Shown here: positions 47,086-55,646 of the stretch, in pieces
Layout: every line of letters begins with the position of its first letter
Numbering within the stretch: position 1 is the first letter of the stretch
NCBI GenBank assembly: GCA_934320845.1
Contig: CAKRFU010000008.1
Location: 62,001 to 126,000 of the forward strand
Length of the DNA: 64,000 nt
Source: an uncultured Lachnospiraceae bacterium
GTDB lineage: Bacteria > Bacillota > Clostridia > Lachnospirales > Lachnospiraceae
Direction: 5' to 3'
Position numbers and translations under genes: made by a program
The notes under the pieces: model-generated
Told to the model about the DNA's origin: nothing
What the model saw: only the letters and a program-made list of their open reading frames with translations
The model's database searches: none

Positions 47086-47267
47086 ATGATGTTGGGGTCA
47101 AAAGGTATTTTGTACCCAACTGAAGCTATGGCTTGCTCCATTGCTACGCAATTTTCGCAAGCCTACAAACACCTCCAATCTTATTGTCGGTGTTTGGCGG
47201 GTCAAGCCACCAGCTAGTAATTTGTATGTAAACATACATTACTAGCTGATTTTGACTCTTGCATCAT
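47086..47267. repeat. palindromic repeat family, long composite copy D
   Basis: The outer ends ATGATGTTGGGGTC and GACTCTTGCATCAT enclose several hairpins: GGCTTGC / GCAAGCC (47130s-47160s), AAACACC / GGTGTTT (47167-47173, 47189-47195), and AGCTAGTAAT / ATTACTAGCT (47212-47221, 47238-47247) with the same apical TGTATGTAAACATACA as copy C. It separates the two paralogous secreted-protein genes. Confidence 0.75.
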
Positions 47268-47301
47268 AAAATTACATATAAAAGGAAGGAAGAGGTTGAA
47301 A

Positions 47302-48147
47302 ATGAGATTGACAAATAACTTAAAAAAGATGGTTGCACTTACACTTGCGGGAGCAATGGCACTTACACTTACAACGGGTGTACAGGCTGATGCTGCGAAG
47401 AAGAAAAAACTTGATCTTAATGGAAAGTATCATGCGACAATGGGTATACAGACATCGACAAAGCTTTGGTATACCCGTATGGGATATTATGAGAAAACTC
47501 AGAACAAATATTATAAGACTGATAAGGCAGACAAGATAGTATATACAAACCCTGATACACAGGAAGAAACAACTGCAGTGGGTACATTTACTGATGCAGA
47601 GATAGCAGGAAACGGAACATATACTTTAAAACTTGAAGGAGCAGACTTCCAGGGAGAGACAGCTATTTCACAGCTCCATATAGCTACTGATATTCCTTTG
47701 AATGACAAGATTAAATTTACAAATGTAAAGGCAAAAGTAGACGGTAGAGAGGTTGCTTCGTTTGACGAAGGAGTGCCTGAAAATGAAGAGCCATATTTAC
47801 AGGGAGGAACAGTTATTCTTCTTATGAACCATTGGCGTCCGGAACTTGTTAAACAGCTTCAGGAAAACGGACTTTCAGAGAGTGCTGAAAGTGGATATGA
47901 TTTGCTTAAAGGTACTACTGATGAGAGTGTAGAGATTACATTTACTGTTTCAGGATTTAATTATGACAATCCGGATGCTGTAGAGGCAACACCGGAACCT
48001 ACACAGGCAGCAGATAGCAGCAGTGATTCTTCAAGGACATCTTCAGGCAGCGAGGATTCAGGCGTTCCTGTTGTACCGATTGTTATAGTAGTTGTAGCAG
48101 TAGTTGTAATTGGTGGTGTTGTGGTTTTCAAATCTAAGAAAAAATAA
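47302..48147 (+). CDS. secreted, membrane-anchored paralogue of the 45937 protein
   Basis: This 281-aa protein has a signal peptide (MVALTLAGAMALTLTTGV, cleaved near ADA) and the same ~200-residue domain as its upstream neighbour (LDLNGKYHATMGIQT, GETAISQLHIATDIPL, FTVSGFNYD). It ends differently: a Ser/Thr/Pro linker and a C-terminal membrane helix (VVPIVIVVVAVVVIGGVVVF) with KSKKK inside. One paralogue therefore appears released or wall-associated and the other tethered. ATG 47302 with AGAGG upstream. The function is unknown; glycan binding at the cell surface is a reasonable guess because a mannan locus follows. Confidence 0.8.
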   Translation: MRLTNNLKKMVALTLAGAMALTLTTGVQADAAKKKKLDLNGKYHATMGIQTSTKLWYTRMGYYEKTQNKYYKTDKADKIVYTNPDTQEETTAVGTFTDAEIAGNGTYTLKLEGADFQGETAISQLHIATDIPLNDKIKFTNVKAKVDGREVASFDEGVPENEEPYLQGGTVILLMNHWRPELVKQLQENGLSESAESGYDLLKGTTDESVEITFTVSGFNYDNPDAVEATPEPTQAADSSSDSSRTSSGSEDSGVPVVPIVIVVVAVVVIGGVVVFKSKKK

Positions 48148-48581
48148 TGTGAAATGCAAATAAAGCTAAATTAAAGCAAATTTGGATATACATTATAATA
48201 ATTTTAAAAGTTGTGACAGATAATAAATCTGTCTAATTATATACAAATTTCCTATACTTTATAAAGTGCCATATAAGCAGAAAAACTGTTTATATGGCAC
48301 TTTTACTGTAGATATAAATATAAATTTTTGCTGTGTAAAAACAAATGTATGGTAAAAGATATATTAACTTAAAAAGCTGAAAAAAGATTAAAATATGATT
48401 AAATAAACTTGACATTTAAGCATATGTGTGAGAAAATTTAAGTGAGTTAAGAAATGAGAAATCAAAAATTAAATTAACAAATAGCAGGTAAAAATCAGCA
48501 GATTATTTATAACGAAGCTTTACAATTTTGCACAGTAAAATATATTATTTTTATTTATATTTTACGGAAATGGGGGAAGAA
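48148..48581. other. 434-base intergenic region before the mannan locus
   Basis: It holds a strong terminator (48263-48305) and a possible promoter: TTGACA at 48409-48414 with a poor GAAAAT -10 at 48432. TTTAAG occurs twice around this promoter (48415, 48437), a motif also found upstream of other genes in the locus. No coding frame or known riboswitch is seen. Confidence 0.45.
48263..48305 (+). terminator. strong terminator after the secreted-protein pair
   Basis: An 18-bp stem (48263-48280 with 48286-48303, one G-T pair) has an A5 loop and ends in TTTT. It isolates the paralogue pair from the mannan genes. Confidence 0.9.
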
Positions 48582-50294
48582 ATGGATTATAAGAAAGAGT
48601 ATGAAAAATGGTGTACAGACAGTTATTTTGATGAGGAAACGAAGAAGGAACTTTTAGCGATAAAAGATGATGATAATGAGATAAAGGACAGATTTTATCG
48701 GAGACTGGAATTTGGAACCGGTGGACTTAGAGGTGTTATCGGTGCAGGAACAAACAGAATGAATATATACACGGTAAGACAGGCTACACAGGGTCTTGCT
48801 AATTATATTATAAGTCAGGACGGACAGGGTAAAGGTGTTGCAATCGCATTTGATTCAAGAATAATGTCACCTGAGTTTGCAAGGGAAGCAGCTGCGTGCC
48901 TTAGTGCTAATGGAATTAAAGTATATTTGTTTGAATCATTGAGACCAACACCTGAACTTTCTTTTTCAGTTAGAAAGCTTGGCTGCATAGCCGGAATCGT
49001 TATAACTGCAAGCCACAATCCGAGAGAATACAACGGCTACAAAGTTTATTGGGAGGATGGAGCACAGATTACACCTCCTCATGACAAAAATATTCTGGCA
49101 GAGGTTGCGTTGGTTGAAGATTTTGAGCAGATGAAAACAATGCCATATGAGCAGGCAGTTTCCGAAGGACTTATCGAAATTATCGGCAAAGAAATTGATG
49201 ATGAGTATATCGCACAGCTTAAAAAACAGAATATTCATCCTGAGGTTATAACTAAGGCTGCAAAAGACATAAAAATCGTATATACACCGCTTCACGGAAC
49301 GGGAAATATACCTGTCAGAAGAGTTCTTAAAGAACTTGGATTTGAAAATGTCTATGTTGTCGGGAAACAGGAAAAGCCGGACGGAAACTTTCCGACAGTT
49401 GCTTATCCGAACCCTGAGGACGAGAAAGCGTGGACACTTGCGCTTGAACTTGCAAAAGAGAAAGATGCAGACATAGTTCTTGCGACAGACCCTGATGCAG
49501 ACAGGCTTGGTGTATATGCAAAAGATAAAAAAACAGGGGAATATGTAAGTTTTACCGGAAATATGTCCGGTGCACTTATTGCAGAATACATATTGAGAGA
49601 AAAGAAAGAAAAAGGTGAGCTTCCCCAAAATGCGGCAATAGTTGAGACTATAGTCACAACAGACATGCTTAAAGCGATAGCAGAAGAATATAATGTAAAA
49701 CTTATTGAAGTTCTTACCGGATTTAAGTTTATCGGAGAGCAGATAAAGCTTTTTGAACAGAATAATTCGTACGAATATATATTTGGAATGGAAGAAAGCT
49801 ATGGCTGTCTTGCAGGCACATATGCGAGAGACAAGGATGCCTGTGTTGCTGTTATGATGCTTTGTGAAGTTGCAGCATATTATAAACTAAAAGGTATGAC
49901 ATTATGTGATGCCATGCAGGATATGTATAAAAAATACGGATATTATAAAGAAGGACTTTCTACAATCACGAAAAAGGGTATGGATGGTATTGCACAGATT
50001 GAAAATATGATGCGTGAAAAGAGAGAAAATCCGGCTAGGATCATTGGTGGATTTAAGGTTCTTAAAATGCGTGATTACCTTGTTGACGAAGTGATAGACA
50101 TGGTTACAGGTGAAAAAAGTTCTACAGGACTTCCTAAATCAAATGTGTTATACTATGAATTGGAAAATAATGCATGGTGTTGTGTGCGTCCGTCAGGGAC
50201 AGAGCCTAAGATTAAGTTTTATTATGGCGTGAAAGGTGAAAATGTCAGTGACGCTGTGAAAAAACTTGAAGCGGTCAAAGCGGACCTACTCTAA
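48582..50294 (+). CDS. phospho-sugar mutase (phosphoglucomutase / phosphomannomutase)
   Basis: This 570-aa alpha-D-phosphohexomutase interconverts sugar 1- and 6-phosphates. The phosphoserine is Ser144 in TASHNPREYNG, the metal loop DPDADR is at 303-308, the sugar-binding loop is GMEESYG, and the C-terminal phosphate loop RPSGTEPKIK. Length and sequence fit the PgcA-type phosphoglucomutase. Upstream of the phosphorolysis genes, it is the likely route from mannose-1-phosphate to mannose-6-phosphate; that role is inferred. ATG 48582 follows GGGGGAAG. Confidence 0.93.
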   Translation: MDYKKEYEKWCTDSYFDEETKKELLAIKDDDNEIKDRFYRRLEFGTGGLRGVIGAGTNRMNIYTVRQATQGLANYIISQDGQGKGVAIAFDSRIMSPEFAREAAACLSANGIKVYLFESLRPTPELSFSVRKLGCIAGIVITASHNPREYNGYKVYWEDGAQITPPHDKNILAEVALVEDFEQMKTMPYEQAVSEGLIEIIGKEIDDEYIAQLKKQNIHPEVITKAAKDIKIVYTPLHGTGNIPVRRVLKELGFENVYVVGKQEKPDGNFPTVAYPNPEDEKAWTLALELAKEKDADIVLATDPDADRLGVYAKDKKTGEYVSFTGNMSGALIAEYILREKKEKGELPQNAAIVETIVTTDMLKAIAEEYNVKLIEVLTGFKFIGEQIKLFEQNNSYEYIFGMEESYGCLAGTYARDKDACVAVMMLCEVAAYYKLKGMTLCDAMQDMYKKYGYYKEGLSTITKKGMDGIAQIENMMREKRENPARIIGGFKVLKMRDYLVDEVIDMVTGEKSSTGLPKSNVLYYELENNAWCCVRPSGTEPKIKFYYGVKGENVSDAVKKLEAVKADLL

Positions 50295-50315
50295 AATTAT
50301 GATAAGGAGAATAGT

Positions 50316-50378
50316 GTGAAAAATCTATGTTTTTCACACGCAAGATTTGTGCTTGTGCACAAACTTGAGATGCCCTGA
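50316..50378 (+). CDS. possible 20-codon leader peptide before the GH36 gene
   Basis: AAGGAG at 50304-50309 is followed 6 bases later by GTG 50316. The frame runs 20 codons to TGA 50376, starting MKNLCFSHARF and ending LEMP. It is threaded through three hairpins: GTGTGAAAAA / TTTTTCACAC (50314-50339), CAAG-TTTGTGC / GCACAAACTTG (50341-50367) and TGCCC / GGGCA (50371-50388). The last ends just before the GH36 ribosome site. Translation of the leader could decide which hairpins form. Confidence 0.4.
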   Translation: MKNLCFSHARFVLVHKLEMP

Positions 50379-50403
50379 AAAGCGGGCAAGAATGGAGAAC
50401 GAT

Positions 50404-52584
50404 ATGATTATTTTTGACGAAAAAGAAAAGATATTTAAAATTGACACGGAAAATACAAGCTATGTGATGGGAGTTATCGACGAGAAATATCTTGTACATA
50501 TTTATTATGGAAAGAAACTTTCTGGTACTCATCTTGCCTATCTTCTTGATATGGATAAAGAAGAACTTTCAGATATTCATGTAAATTACGGAGAGAAGTC
50601 ATCATTTCTTGACAGACTTCCTATGGAATATCCGACATCGGGAATGGGGGATTTCAGACAGAGCTGTATAGAAGTGTCAGAAGATATAGGAAAATACGGT
50701 GTGGAGCTTTGCTATGAGTCGTATGAGATTATAAACGGAAAACCTGAACTTGAAAGACTTCCTTCGACATTTGGTGACGATGTACAGACACTTTGCATAA
50801 ATTTAAAAGACGATGTCTTGAAACTGGGGGTTGAACTTAGATACTCTGTTTTTGCAGGAAATGATGCGGTTATGAGAAGCGCAGTTATCTCAAATTATGG
50901 AGACAAACCGTTATATCTCGAGAAAGTATTATCTGCGTGTGTTGAACTTGGCTACGGACAGAATGAATATATTACACTTCACGGTTCATGGGCAAGAGAG
51001 AGAAGAATTGACAGACAGAGAGTAGGGTTTGGATACCACAGTGTAGAGTCGTCACGCGGAATATCAAGCCATCAGGAACATCCTTTTATGGCAGTTGTTT
51101 CTGAGGGGACAACTCAGGAAACAGGTGATGTTTATGCAATGAATTTTGTCTATTCGGGAAATTTTGTTTCCTTTATTGAGAAGAGCCAGTTTGGTTCGCA
51201 GCGTTTTGCAATGGGAATAAATCCCAGAGGATTTTGCTGGAAACTTGGTGCAGGAGAAAAATTTGCTGCACCTGAGGTTGTAATGGTATATTCTGATTCG
51301 GGTCTTGACAAAATGACTTCAACATTCCATGACCTTTACAGGGAACATCTTATAAGAAAGTCATGGGTTTACAGTAAAAGACCTGTTCTTATAAACAATT
51401 GGGAAGGCACATATTTTGATTTTGATGAGAAGAAGATATTTGATATAGCCAAAGAAGCCTCAAAACATGGAATAGAAATGTTAGTCATGGATGACGGCTG
51501 GTTTGGAAAAAGAAACGATGACAGAACAAGTCTCGGAGACTGGTTCGTAAACGAGGAAAAATTAAGAGGCGGATTAAAGAAACTTGTAGACAATGTAAAT
51601 TCTTTGGGAATGAAGTTTGGAATATGGTTTGAGCCTGAAATGATATCGCCTGAATCAGAACTTTACAAAAAGCATCCTGACTGGGCGGTACATATTGAGG
51701 GAAGAGAACCGGGACAGGTTAGAAATCAGCTTGTGCTCGATTTGAGCCGAGGGGAAGTTATAGAGTATGTATATGAGTCAATAGCTTCTATTTTAAGACA
51801 GGCGAACATTGAGTATGTAAAATGGGATATGAATCGTCCGTTTACCGACATAGGAAGCAGTGAGCTTGATGATGACAGACAGGGAGAGATAATGCACAGA
51901 CATACACTTGCGGTTTATGAACTGCAGGGAAGACTTTTAAAAGAATTTCCTTATCTTCTTCTTGAAAACTGCTCAAGCGGCGGAGCGAGATTTGATCCCG
52001 GAATGCTTTATTTCAGTCCTCAGATATGGTGCTCGGATGATACGGATGCGATTGAAAGGCTTGCTATCCAGGAGAGTACGGCACTTATGTATCCACTGTC
52101 TGTGATAGGAGCGCATGTATCTGACTGTCCGAATCATACGGTGGGCAGGGTTACTCCGTTTAAGACAAGAGGAATTATTGCCATGGCGGGAACTTTTGGT
52201 TATGAGTTAGATGTTACAAAGATACCTGAAGAGGACAGAAATATGATAGCTTCACAGGTTGAGACGTACAAAAAATACTGTCCGCTCATTCAAAGCGGTG
52301 ACTATTACCGCATAGCATCTTATCAGAGTAATCATTATTTTGACTGCTATGAGATAGTGTCAAAGGATAAAAAAGAAGCAATCCTTGTGTTTGTACAGGT
52401 GATTGCACAGCCTAATATGCATAGCATAAGAGTTAAACTTAAAGGTCTTGAAAATGAGGCGAAATACAAAATAAACGGAACCTTATATGATGCAGATGCG
52501 CTTATGAACGGTGGATTTATTATTAAGAGACCTTGGGGGGATTTTCAGGCAGAATTGTTCCATATTGAAAAACTTAATGGTTAA
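50404..52584 (+). CDS. GH36 alpha-galactosidase
   Basis: This 726-aa glycosidase removes alpha-1,6-galactose side chains from galacto(gluco)mannooligosaccharides or raffinose-type sugars. The nucleophile is Asp475 in YVKWDMNRP and the acid/base Asp545 in WCSDDTDA, spaced as in characterised GH36 enzymes. An N-terminal beta supersandwich (about 1-300), a TIM barrel and a C-terminal beta domain fill the length. There is no signal peptide, so it acts inside the cell after import. ATG 50404 with GGAG upstream is chosen; earlier in-frame ATGs lie in or before that site. Confidence 0.95.
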   Translation: MIIFDEKEKIFKIDTENTSYVMGVIDEKYLVHIYYGKKLSGTHLAYLLDMDKEELSDIHVNYGEKSSFLDRLPMEYPTSGMGDFRQSCIEVSEDIGKYGVELCYESYEIINGKPELERLPSTFGDDVQTLCINLKDDVLKLGVELRYSVFAGNDAVMRSAVISNYGDKPLYLEKVLSACVELGYGQNEYITLHGSWARERRIDRQRVGFGYHSVESSRGISSHQEHPFMAVVSEGTTQETGDVYAMNFVYSGNFVSFIEKSQFGSQRFAMGINPRGFCWKLGAGEKFAAPEVVMVYSDSGLDKMTSTFHDLYREHLIRKSWVYSKRPVLINNWEGTYFDFDEKKIFDIAKEASKHGIEMLVMDDGWFGKRNDDRTSLGDWFVNEEKLRGGLKKLVDNVNSLGMKFGIWFEPEMISPESELYKKHPDWAVHIEGREPGQVRNQLVLDLSRGEVIEYVYESIASILRQANIEYVKWDMNRPFTDIGSSELDDDRQGEIMHRHTLAVYELQGRLLKEFPYLLLENCSSGGARFDPGMLYFSPQIWCSDDTDAIERLAIQESTALMYPLSVIGAHVSDCPNHTVGRVTPFKTRGIIAMAGTFGYELDVTKIPEEDRNMIASQVETYKKYCPLIQSGDYYRIASYQSNHYFDCYEIVSKDKKEAILVFVQVIAQPNMHSIRVKLKGLENEAKYKINGTLYDADALMNGGFIIKRPWGDFQAELFHIEKLNG

Positions 52585-52595
52585 GTTATGAATTA

Positions 52596-52633
52596 TTGAC
52601 AATTTACTTAAATTATGGTATTTTTTAAGTAAA
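52596..52633 (+). promoter_or_regulatory. promoter with overlapping 10-bp inverted repeat
   Basis: TTGACA (52596-52601), a 17-base spacer and TATTTT (52619-52624) precede the YesL-like gene. A perfect inverted repeat TTTACTTAAA (52603-52612) / TTTAAGTAAA (52624-52633) straddles the -10. An operator for the LacI or AraC regulator of the locus is plausible. Confidence 0.6.
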
Positions 52634-52671
52634 AGTTAATATGTTCATGTGCTTACAGAGGAGGCATGAAA

Positions 52672-53313
52672 ATGGCTGCTGATATGAAAGAAATTTTAAA
52701 ACCTGACAATAAGGTGGCGGTTATACTCACAAAAATTTGTGACCTTGCAATCTTAAACATATTATGGCTGCTCACCAGTATTTTTGTTGTGACCATAGGT
52801 CCGTCAACAGTTGCTTTGTATACAGTTATTGAGAAGATGCGTTCGGATACAGTTCAAGGTATAGCAAAAACTTATTTTAAGGCATTCAGAGAAAATTTGA
52901 AAACGGGAATGTGTCTGTCACTTGTATTCTGGTTGTTTTTTGGTATTTTGTCGGCAGACATGTATTTACTGCATAGAGCATCCGGTGGAGCAGGTGCGGT
53001 TATGTATGGCGTATGTGCTGCATTGATTGTTTTTGGAATAATGGTTTTTGTATATACATTTGAACTTGCCTCTGTTTTTGAAAATACGGTAAAAGGTTAT
53101 TTTATTGCAGCATTTAAACTTACAATCTGCAATCTTCCACTTAGTATAATTGTTCTTGCTGTAAATATATTCATACCGGTTCTGTTTATTACGGCACCCG
53201 GAATTATATCAAGGTTTGCAGCATTGATATTGATATTCGGAGGTTCGTCTGTTGCATATGTATCATCATATTTGCTCGGAGGCGTTATGGAAGAACTTAA
53301 GGTAAAATCATAG
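52672..53313 (+). CDS. YesL-like (DUF624) membrane protein
   Basis: This 213-aa integral membrane protein has about five hydrophobic segments. The first (ILNILWLLTSIFVVTIGPST) and the VALYTVIEKM block are typical of YesL/DUF624, a family that accompanies sugar ABC importers and has no proven function. It may assist the importer or polysaccharide sensing. ATG 52672 is preferred to 52666 because AGGAGG would sit too close to the latter. It lies 18 bases before lacI-like. Confidence 0.85.
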   Translation: MAADMKEILKPDNKVAVILTKICDLAILNILWLLTSIFVVTIGPSTVALYTVIEKMRSDTVQGIAKTYFKAFRENLKTGMCLSLVFWLFFGILSADMYLLHRASGGAGAVMYGVCAALIVFGIMVFVYTFELASVFENTVKGYFIAAFKLTICNLPLSIIVLAVNIFIPVLFITAPGIISRFAALILIFGGSSVAYVSSYLLGGVMEELKVKS

Positions 53314-53331
53314 CAATTGGAGGAAGAAAAT

Positions 53332-54378
53332 ATGGCAAAAGCAGTAAAATTATCAGATATTGCTGCGAAAATCGGGGTAAGTACAGTTACGGTTTCAAAG
53401 GCTTTATCAGGTCAAAAAGGCATGAGTGATGAGTTGAGAGAGCGTATAGTTGCCCTTGCTGATGAGATGGGTTATGTCAAGAGAGTACAAAATAAAGAAA
53501 AAGAAACAGGCAGAAGTTTTAATTTGGGTGTTATAGTTGCCGAGAGATATATAGTTGAAAAACAGTCTTTTTATTGGAACATATATCAGGAAATTTCCCA
53601 GAGAGCAATCAAAAAGAGATGTTTTACAATGATTGAGGTTGTAGAATATGCAGCGGAAAACGGTTGTGTTATACCGATGCTTTTATCTGAAAACAAGGTT
53701 GACGGCATTATCGTGATGGGAGCATTCGGAAAAAAATATATGGAAGCAGTAGAGAGATGGACGAAAGATTTTCCGGTTCTTTATTTTGATACCACAACAG
53801 GTGATGAAGCGGGAGATTATGTTGTGAGCAACAATCTTTACGGTGGATATAATATGACAAACTATCTTCTTGACAGAGGGCACAAAAAGATAGGATTTGT
53901 AGGCACAAGACTTATGACACCGAGTATCGATGACAGATTTTTTGGTTATCTTAAAGCTCTTATGGAAAGAGGTATTATGTACCGTGAGGACTGGATTATT
54001 GACGACAGAGACAATGTCTATGGTAAGATGGATTATGACAGACAGTTTATTCTGCCAAAGGAAGTCCCGACGGCATTTTTCTGTAACTGCGACAAAGCTG
54101 CAAGTCTTATTATAAGAAAACTCGAGGAAGCAGGGTACTCAGTGCCAAATGATGTATCGGTTGTCGGATTTGACAATTTTGAATATGACCAGGAAGCGGA
54201 TATAGGTATCACGACATATGAGATAAATATAGGTGAGATGGCTAAGAGAGCTGTTCACATTATGATTCATAAAATGCAGAATGCGTCTTATTCTGCAGGA
54301 GTTTTTTCTATACAGGGAAAAATAATAGAGCGTGAGAGTGTGAAAACCATAGGTGGGAGCATACCGTATGCCAATTAA
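53332..54378 (+). CDS. LacI family transcriptional regulator
   Basis: This 348-aa regulator has the N-terminal HTH and hinge (KLSDIAAKIGVSTVTVSKAL) and a periplasmic-binding-protein-like effector domain with NNLYGGYNMTNYLLDRGHKK and VPNDVSVVGFDNF. It most likely binds a mannooligosaccharide or a derivative and controls the surrounding genes; the effector is inferred from position. GGAGG precedes ATG 53332. Convergent with the AraC-type gene. Confidence 0.93.
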   Translation: MAKAVKLSDIAAKIGVSTVTVSKALSGQKGMSDELRERIVALADEMGYVKRVQNKEKETGRSFNLGVIVAERYIVEKQSFYWNIYQEISQRAIKKRCFTMIEVVEYAAENGCVIPMLLSENKVDGIIVMGAFGKKYMEAVERWTKDFPVLYFDTTTGDEAGDYVVSNNLYGGYNMTNYLLDRGHKKIGFVGTRLMTPSIDDRFFGYLKALMERGIMYREDWIIDDRDNVYGKMDYDRQFILPKEVPTAFFCNCDKAASLIIRKLEEAGYSVPNDVSVVGFDNFEYDQEADIGITTYEINIGEMAKRAVHIMIHKMQNASYSAGVFSIQGKIIERESVKTIGGSIPYAN

Positions 54379-54387
54379 AACCAAATT

Positions 54388-55320
54388 TTAATCTTTAAAT
54401 AAATCAGGTGCATCTTTGCGAAATGAAAGCGGAGTTGTGCCTGTTTCTTTTTTAAATAAATTTATAAAGTGATTAGTATTTCTTATACCGACTTCATAGC
54501 CTGTTTCACGTATATTAAGCTCAGAGTTTAACAGTAGCTTTTTAGCCTCATTTATGCGTACGCTATTGAGATACCTGAGTGGAGGAACATTGTATGCCGA
54601 AGAAAATTCACGGCTTATTCTATATTTATTTTTGCCAAATGTTTCCTCGAGAAAATCGAGCGAATAATCATTATAGTATTCATTGTCAAATAATTTTTTG
54701 ATTTCTTTTATATAGTTTGGAATATGTTTATCTGTATTGTGTTTATTCGTACTATGTTCAGCATCTGTCAAAGCCAGTCTGCATAAATCGTAAAAAATTT
54801 CATTTAGTTTATTTGAATAATATAACATTGTAAGTTCGGCGTCTGACTCAGAATGATTATAGATTTTTTCAGAGAGTTCACCTATGTCTGAATACGGATT
54901 TGTCTTTTGAATATATATTTCCTTGATTTTGAGTTTATTTAAGTAATAATTAATCTGATTGCCTGTTAAAATAAAAAAATATCCGCTTGCACTTGAAGAA
55001 GGCGCACGAAATTTAAGCGCAGTATCAGGCGGTATTATTGTGATACTGCCTTTTTCAATACTGAAAAGATGCTCATTGCAGCCAATACTTATATTCCCTG
55101 TTGTCATATAAATCAGTATATAATATGAAATTCCAACAAAATTAAAGTGTTCGTCAGATGCAAAGCTAAAATGTGATTTTGCAAGTAATTTGATGATTTT
55201 ATCGTCATCGCTGAAGCTATCAGCAGCATAAGTGAAAGAATTTGTGAATTTTATCAGTTGTTCGGAAGTTTTTCCGGGAGATAAAATATTATCTTTAAGG
55301 ATGTTAAACATCGTATGCAC
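54388..55320 (-). CDS. AraC family transcriptional regulator
   Basis: This 310-aa protein has an N-terminal cupin-like sensing domain (about 50-140, with FNFVGISYYILIYMTTGN) and a C-terminal double HTH (LDFLEETFGKNKYRISREFS and RETGYEVGIRNTNHFINLFK). It is transcribed divergently from the sugar-binding protein gene, the usual placement for an activator of an importer. It probably senses the imported sugar or its product. Confidence 0.93.
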   Translation of the reverse strand: MHTMFNILKDNILSPGKTSEQLIKFTNSFTYAADSFSDDDKIIKLLAKSHFSFASDEHFNFVGISYYILIYMTTGNISIGCNEHLFSIEKGSITIIPPDTALKFRAPSSSASGYFFILTGNQINYYLNKLKIKEIYIQKTNPYSDIGELSEKIYNHSESDAELTMLYYSNKLNEIFYDLCRLALTDAEHSTNKHNTDKHIPNYIKEIKKLFDNEYYNDYSLDFLEETFGKNKYRISREFSSAYNVPPLRYLNSVRINEAKKLLLNSELNIRETGYEVGIRNTNHFINLFKKETGTTPLSFRKDAPDLFKD

Positions 55321-55646
55321 CTCCTTGTTAAAATTATTTTGTTAAAACTTAAATATAATATAAAATAAATCGTTAAAAAAAGCAATCAAAAAGGATGAAA
55401 TTTCAAGCTTAAAAAAGAAAATTAAATTTTTTAAGTTAAAATAGGTAAAAAATGTTGTAAAAAATGCACAAAAGTAGTATGCTTAATTTATGAAAAATGT
55501 TAAAAAAGATAAAAAACACAATAAAGTGTGATAAAAAACAAGAATAAGTGATGACTAAATAAATTTAATGATATATAGTTAATTTAACCTAAACAAAAGG
55601 TTAAAGCAAATTAAAAACAAAATTAAAAAATGATGGAGGAAAAAAT
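55321..55646. other. 326-base divergent control region (AraC gene / sugar-binding protein gene)
   Basis: It holds the importer promoter (55455-55483). The motif TTTTAAGTTAAA lies at 55429-55440 on the plus strand, and the related AACTTAAA at 55346-55353 is the same motif reversed, next to the AraC start. Both resemble half of the 52603-52633 inverted repeat. The rest is A-rich with no coding frame. Confidence 0.5.
55455..55483 (+). promoter_or_regulatory. promoter of the mannooligosaccharide importer
   Basis: TTGTAA (55455-55460), a 17-base spacer and TATGCT (55478-55483) lie about 165 bases before the binding-protein gene. A TTTTAAGTTAAA motif is centred about 25 bases upstream of the -35, a position suited to an activator. 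Confidence 0.55.

Noticed and set aside
48966..49628. A 220-codon open frame on the minus strand inside the phospho-sugar mutase gene
   Set aside because: It is antisense to a clearly conserved enzyme, has no ribosome site, and its composition (Cys, Phe, Ile rich) is the mirror of the codon use of the real gene.
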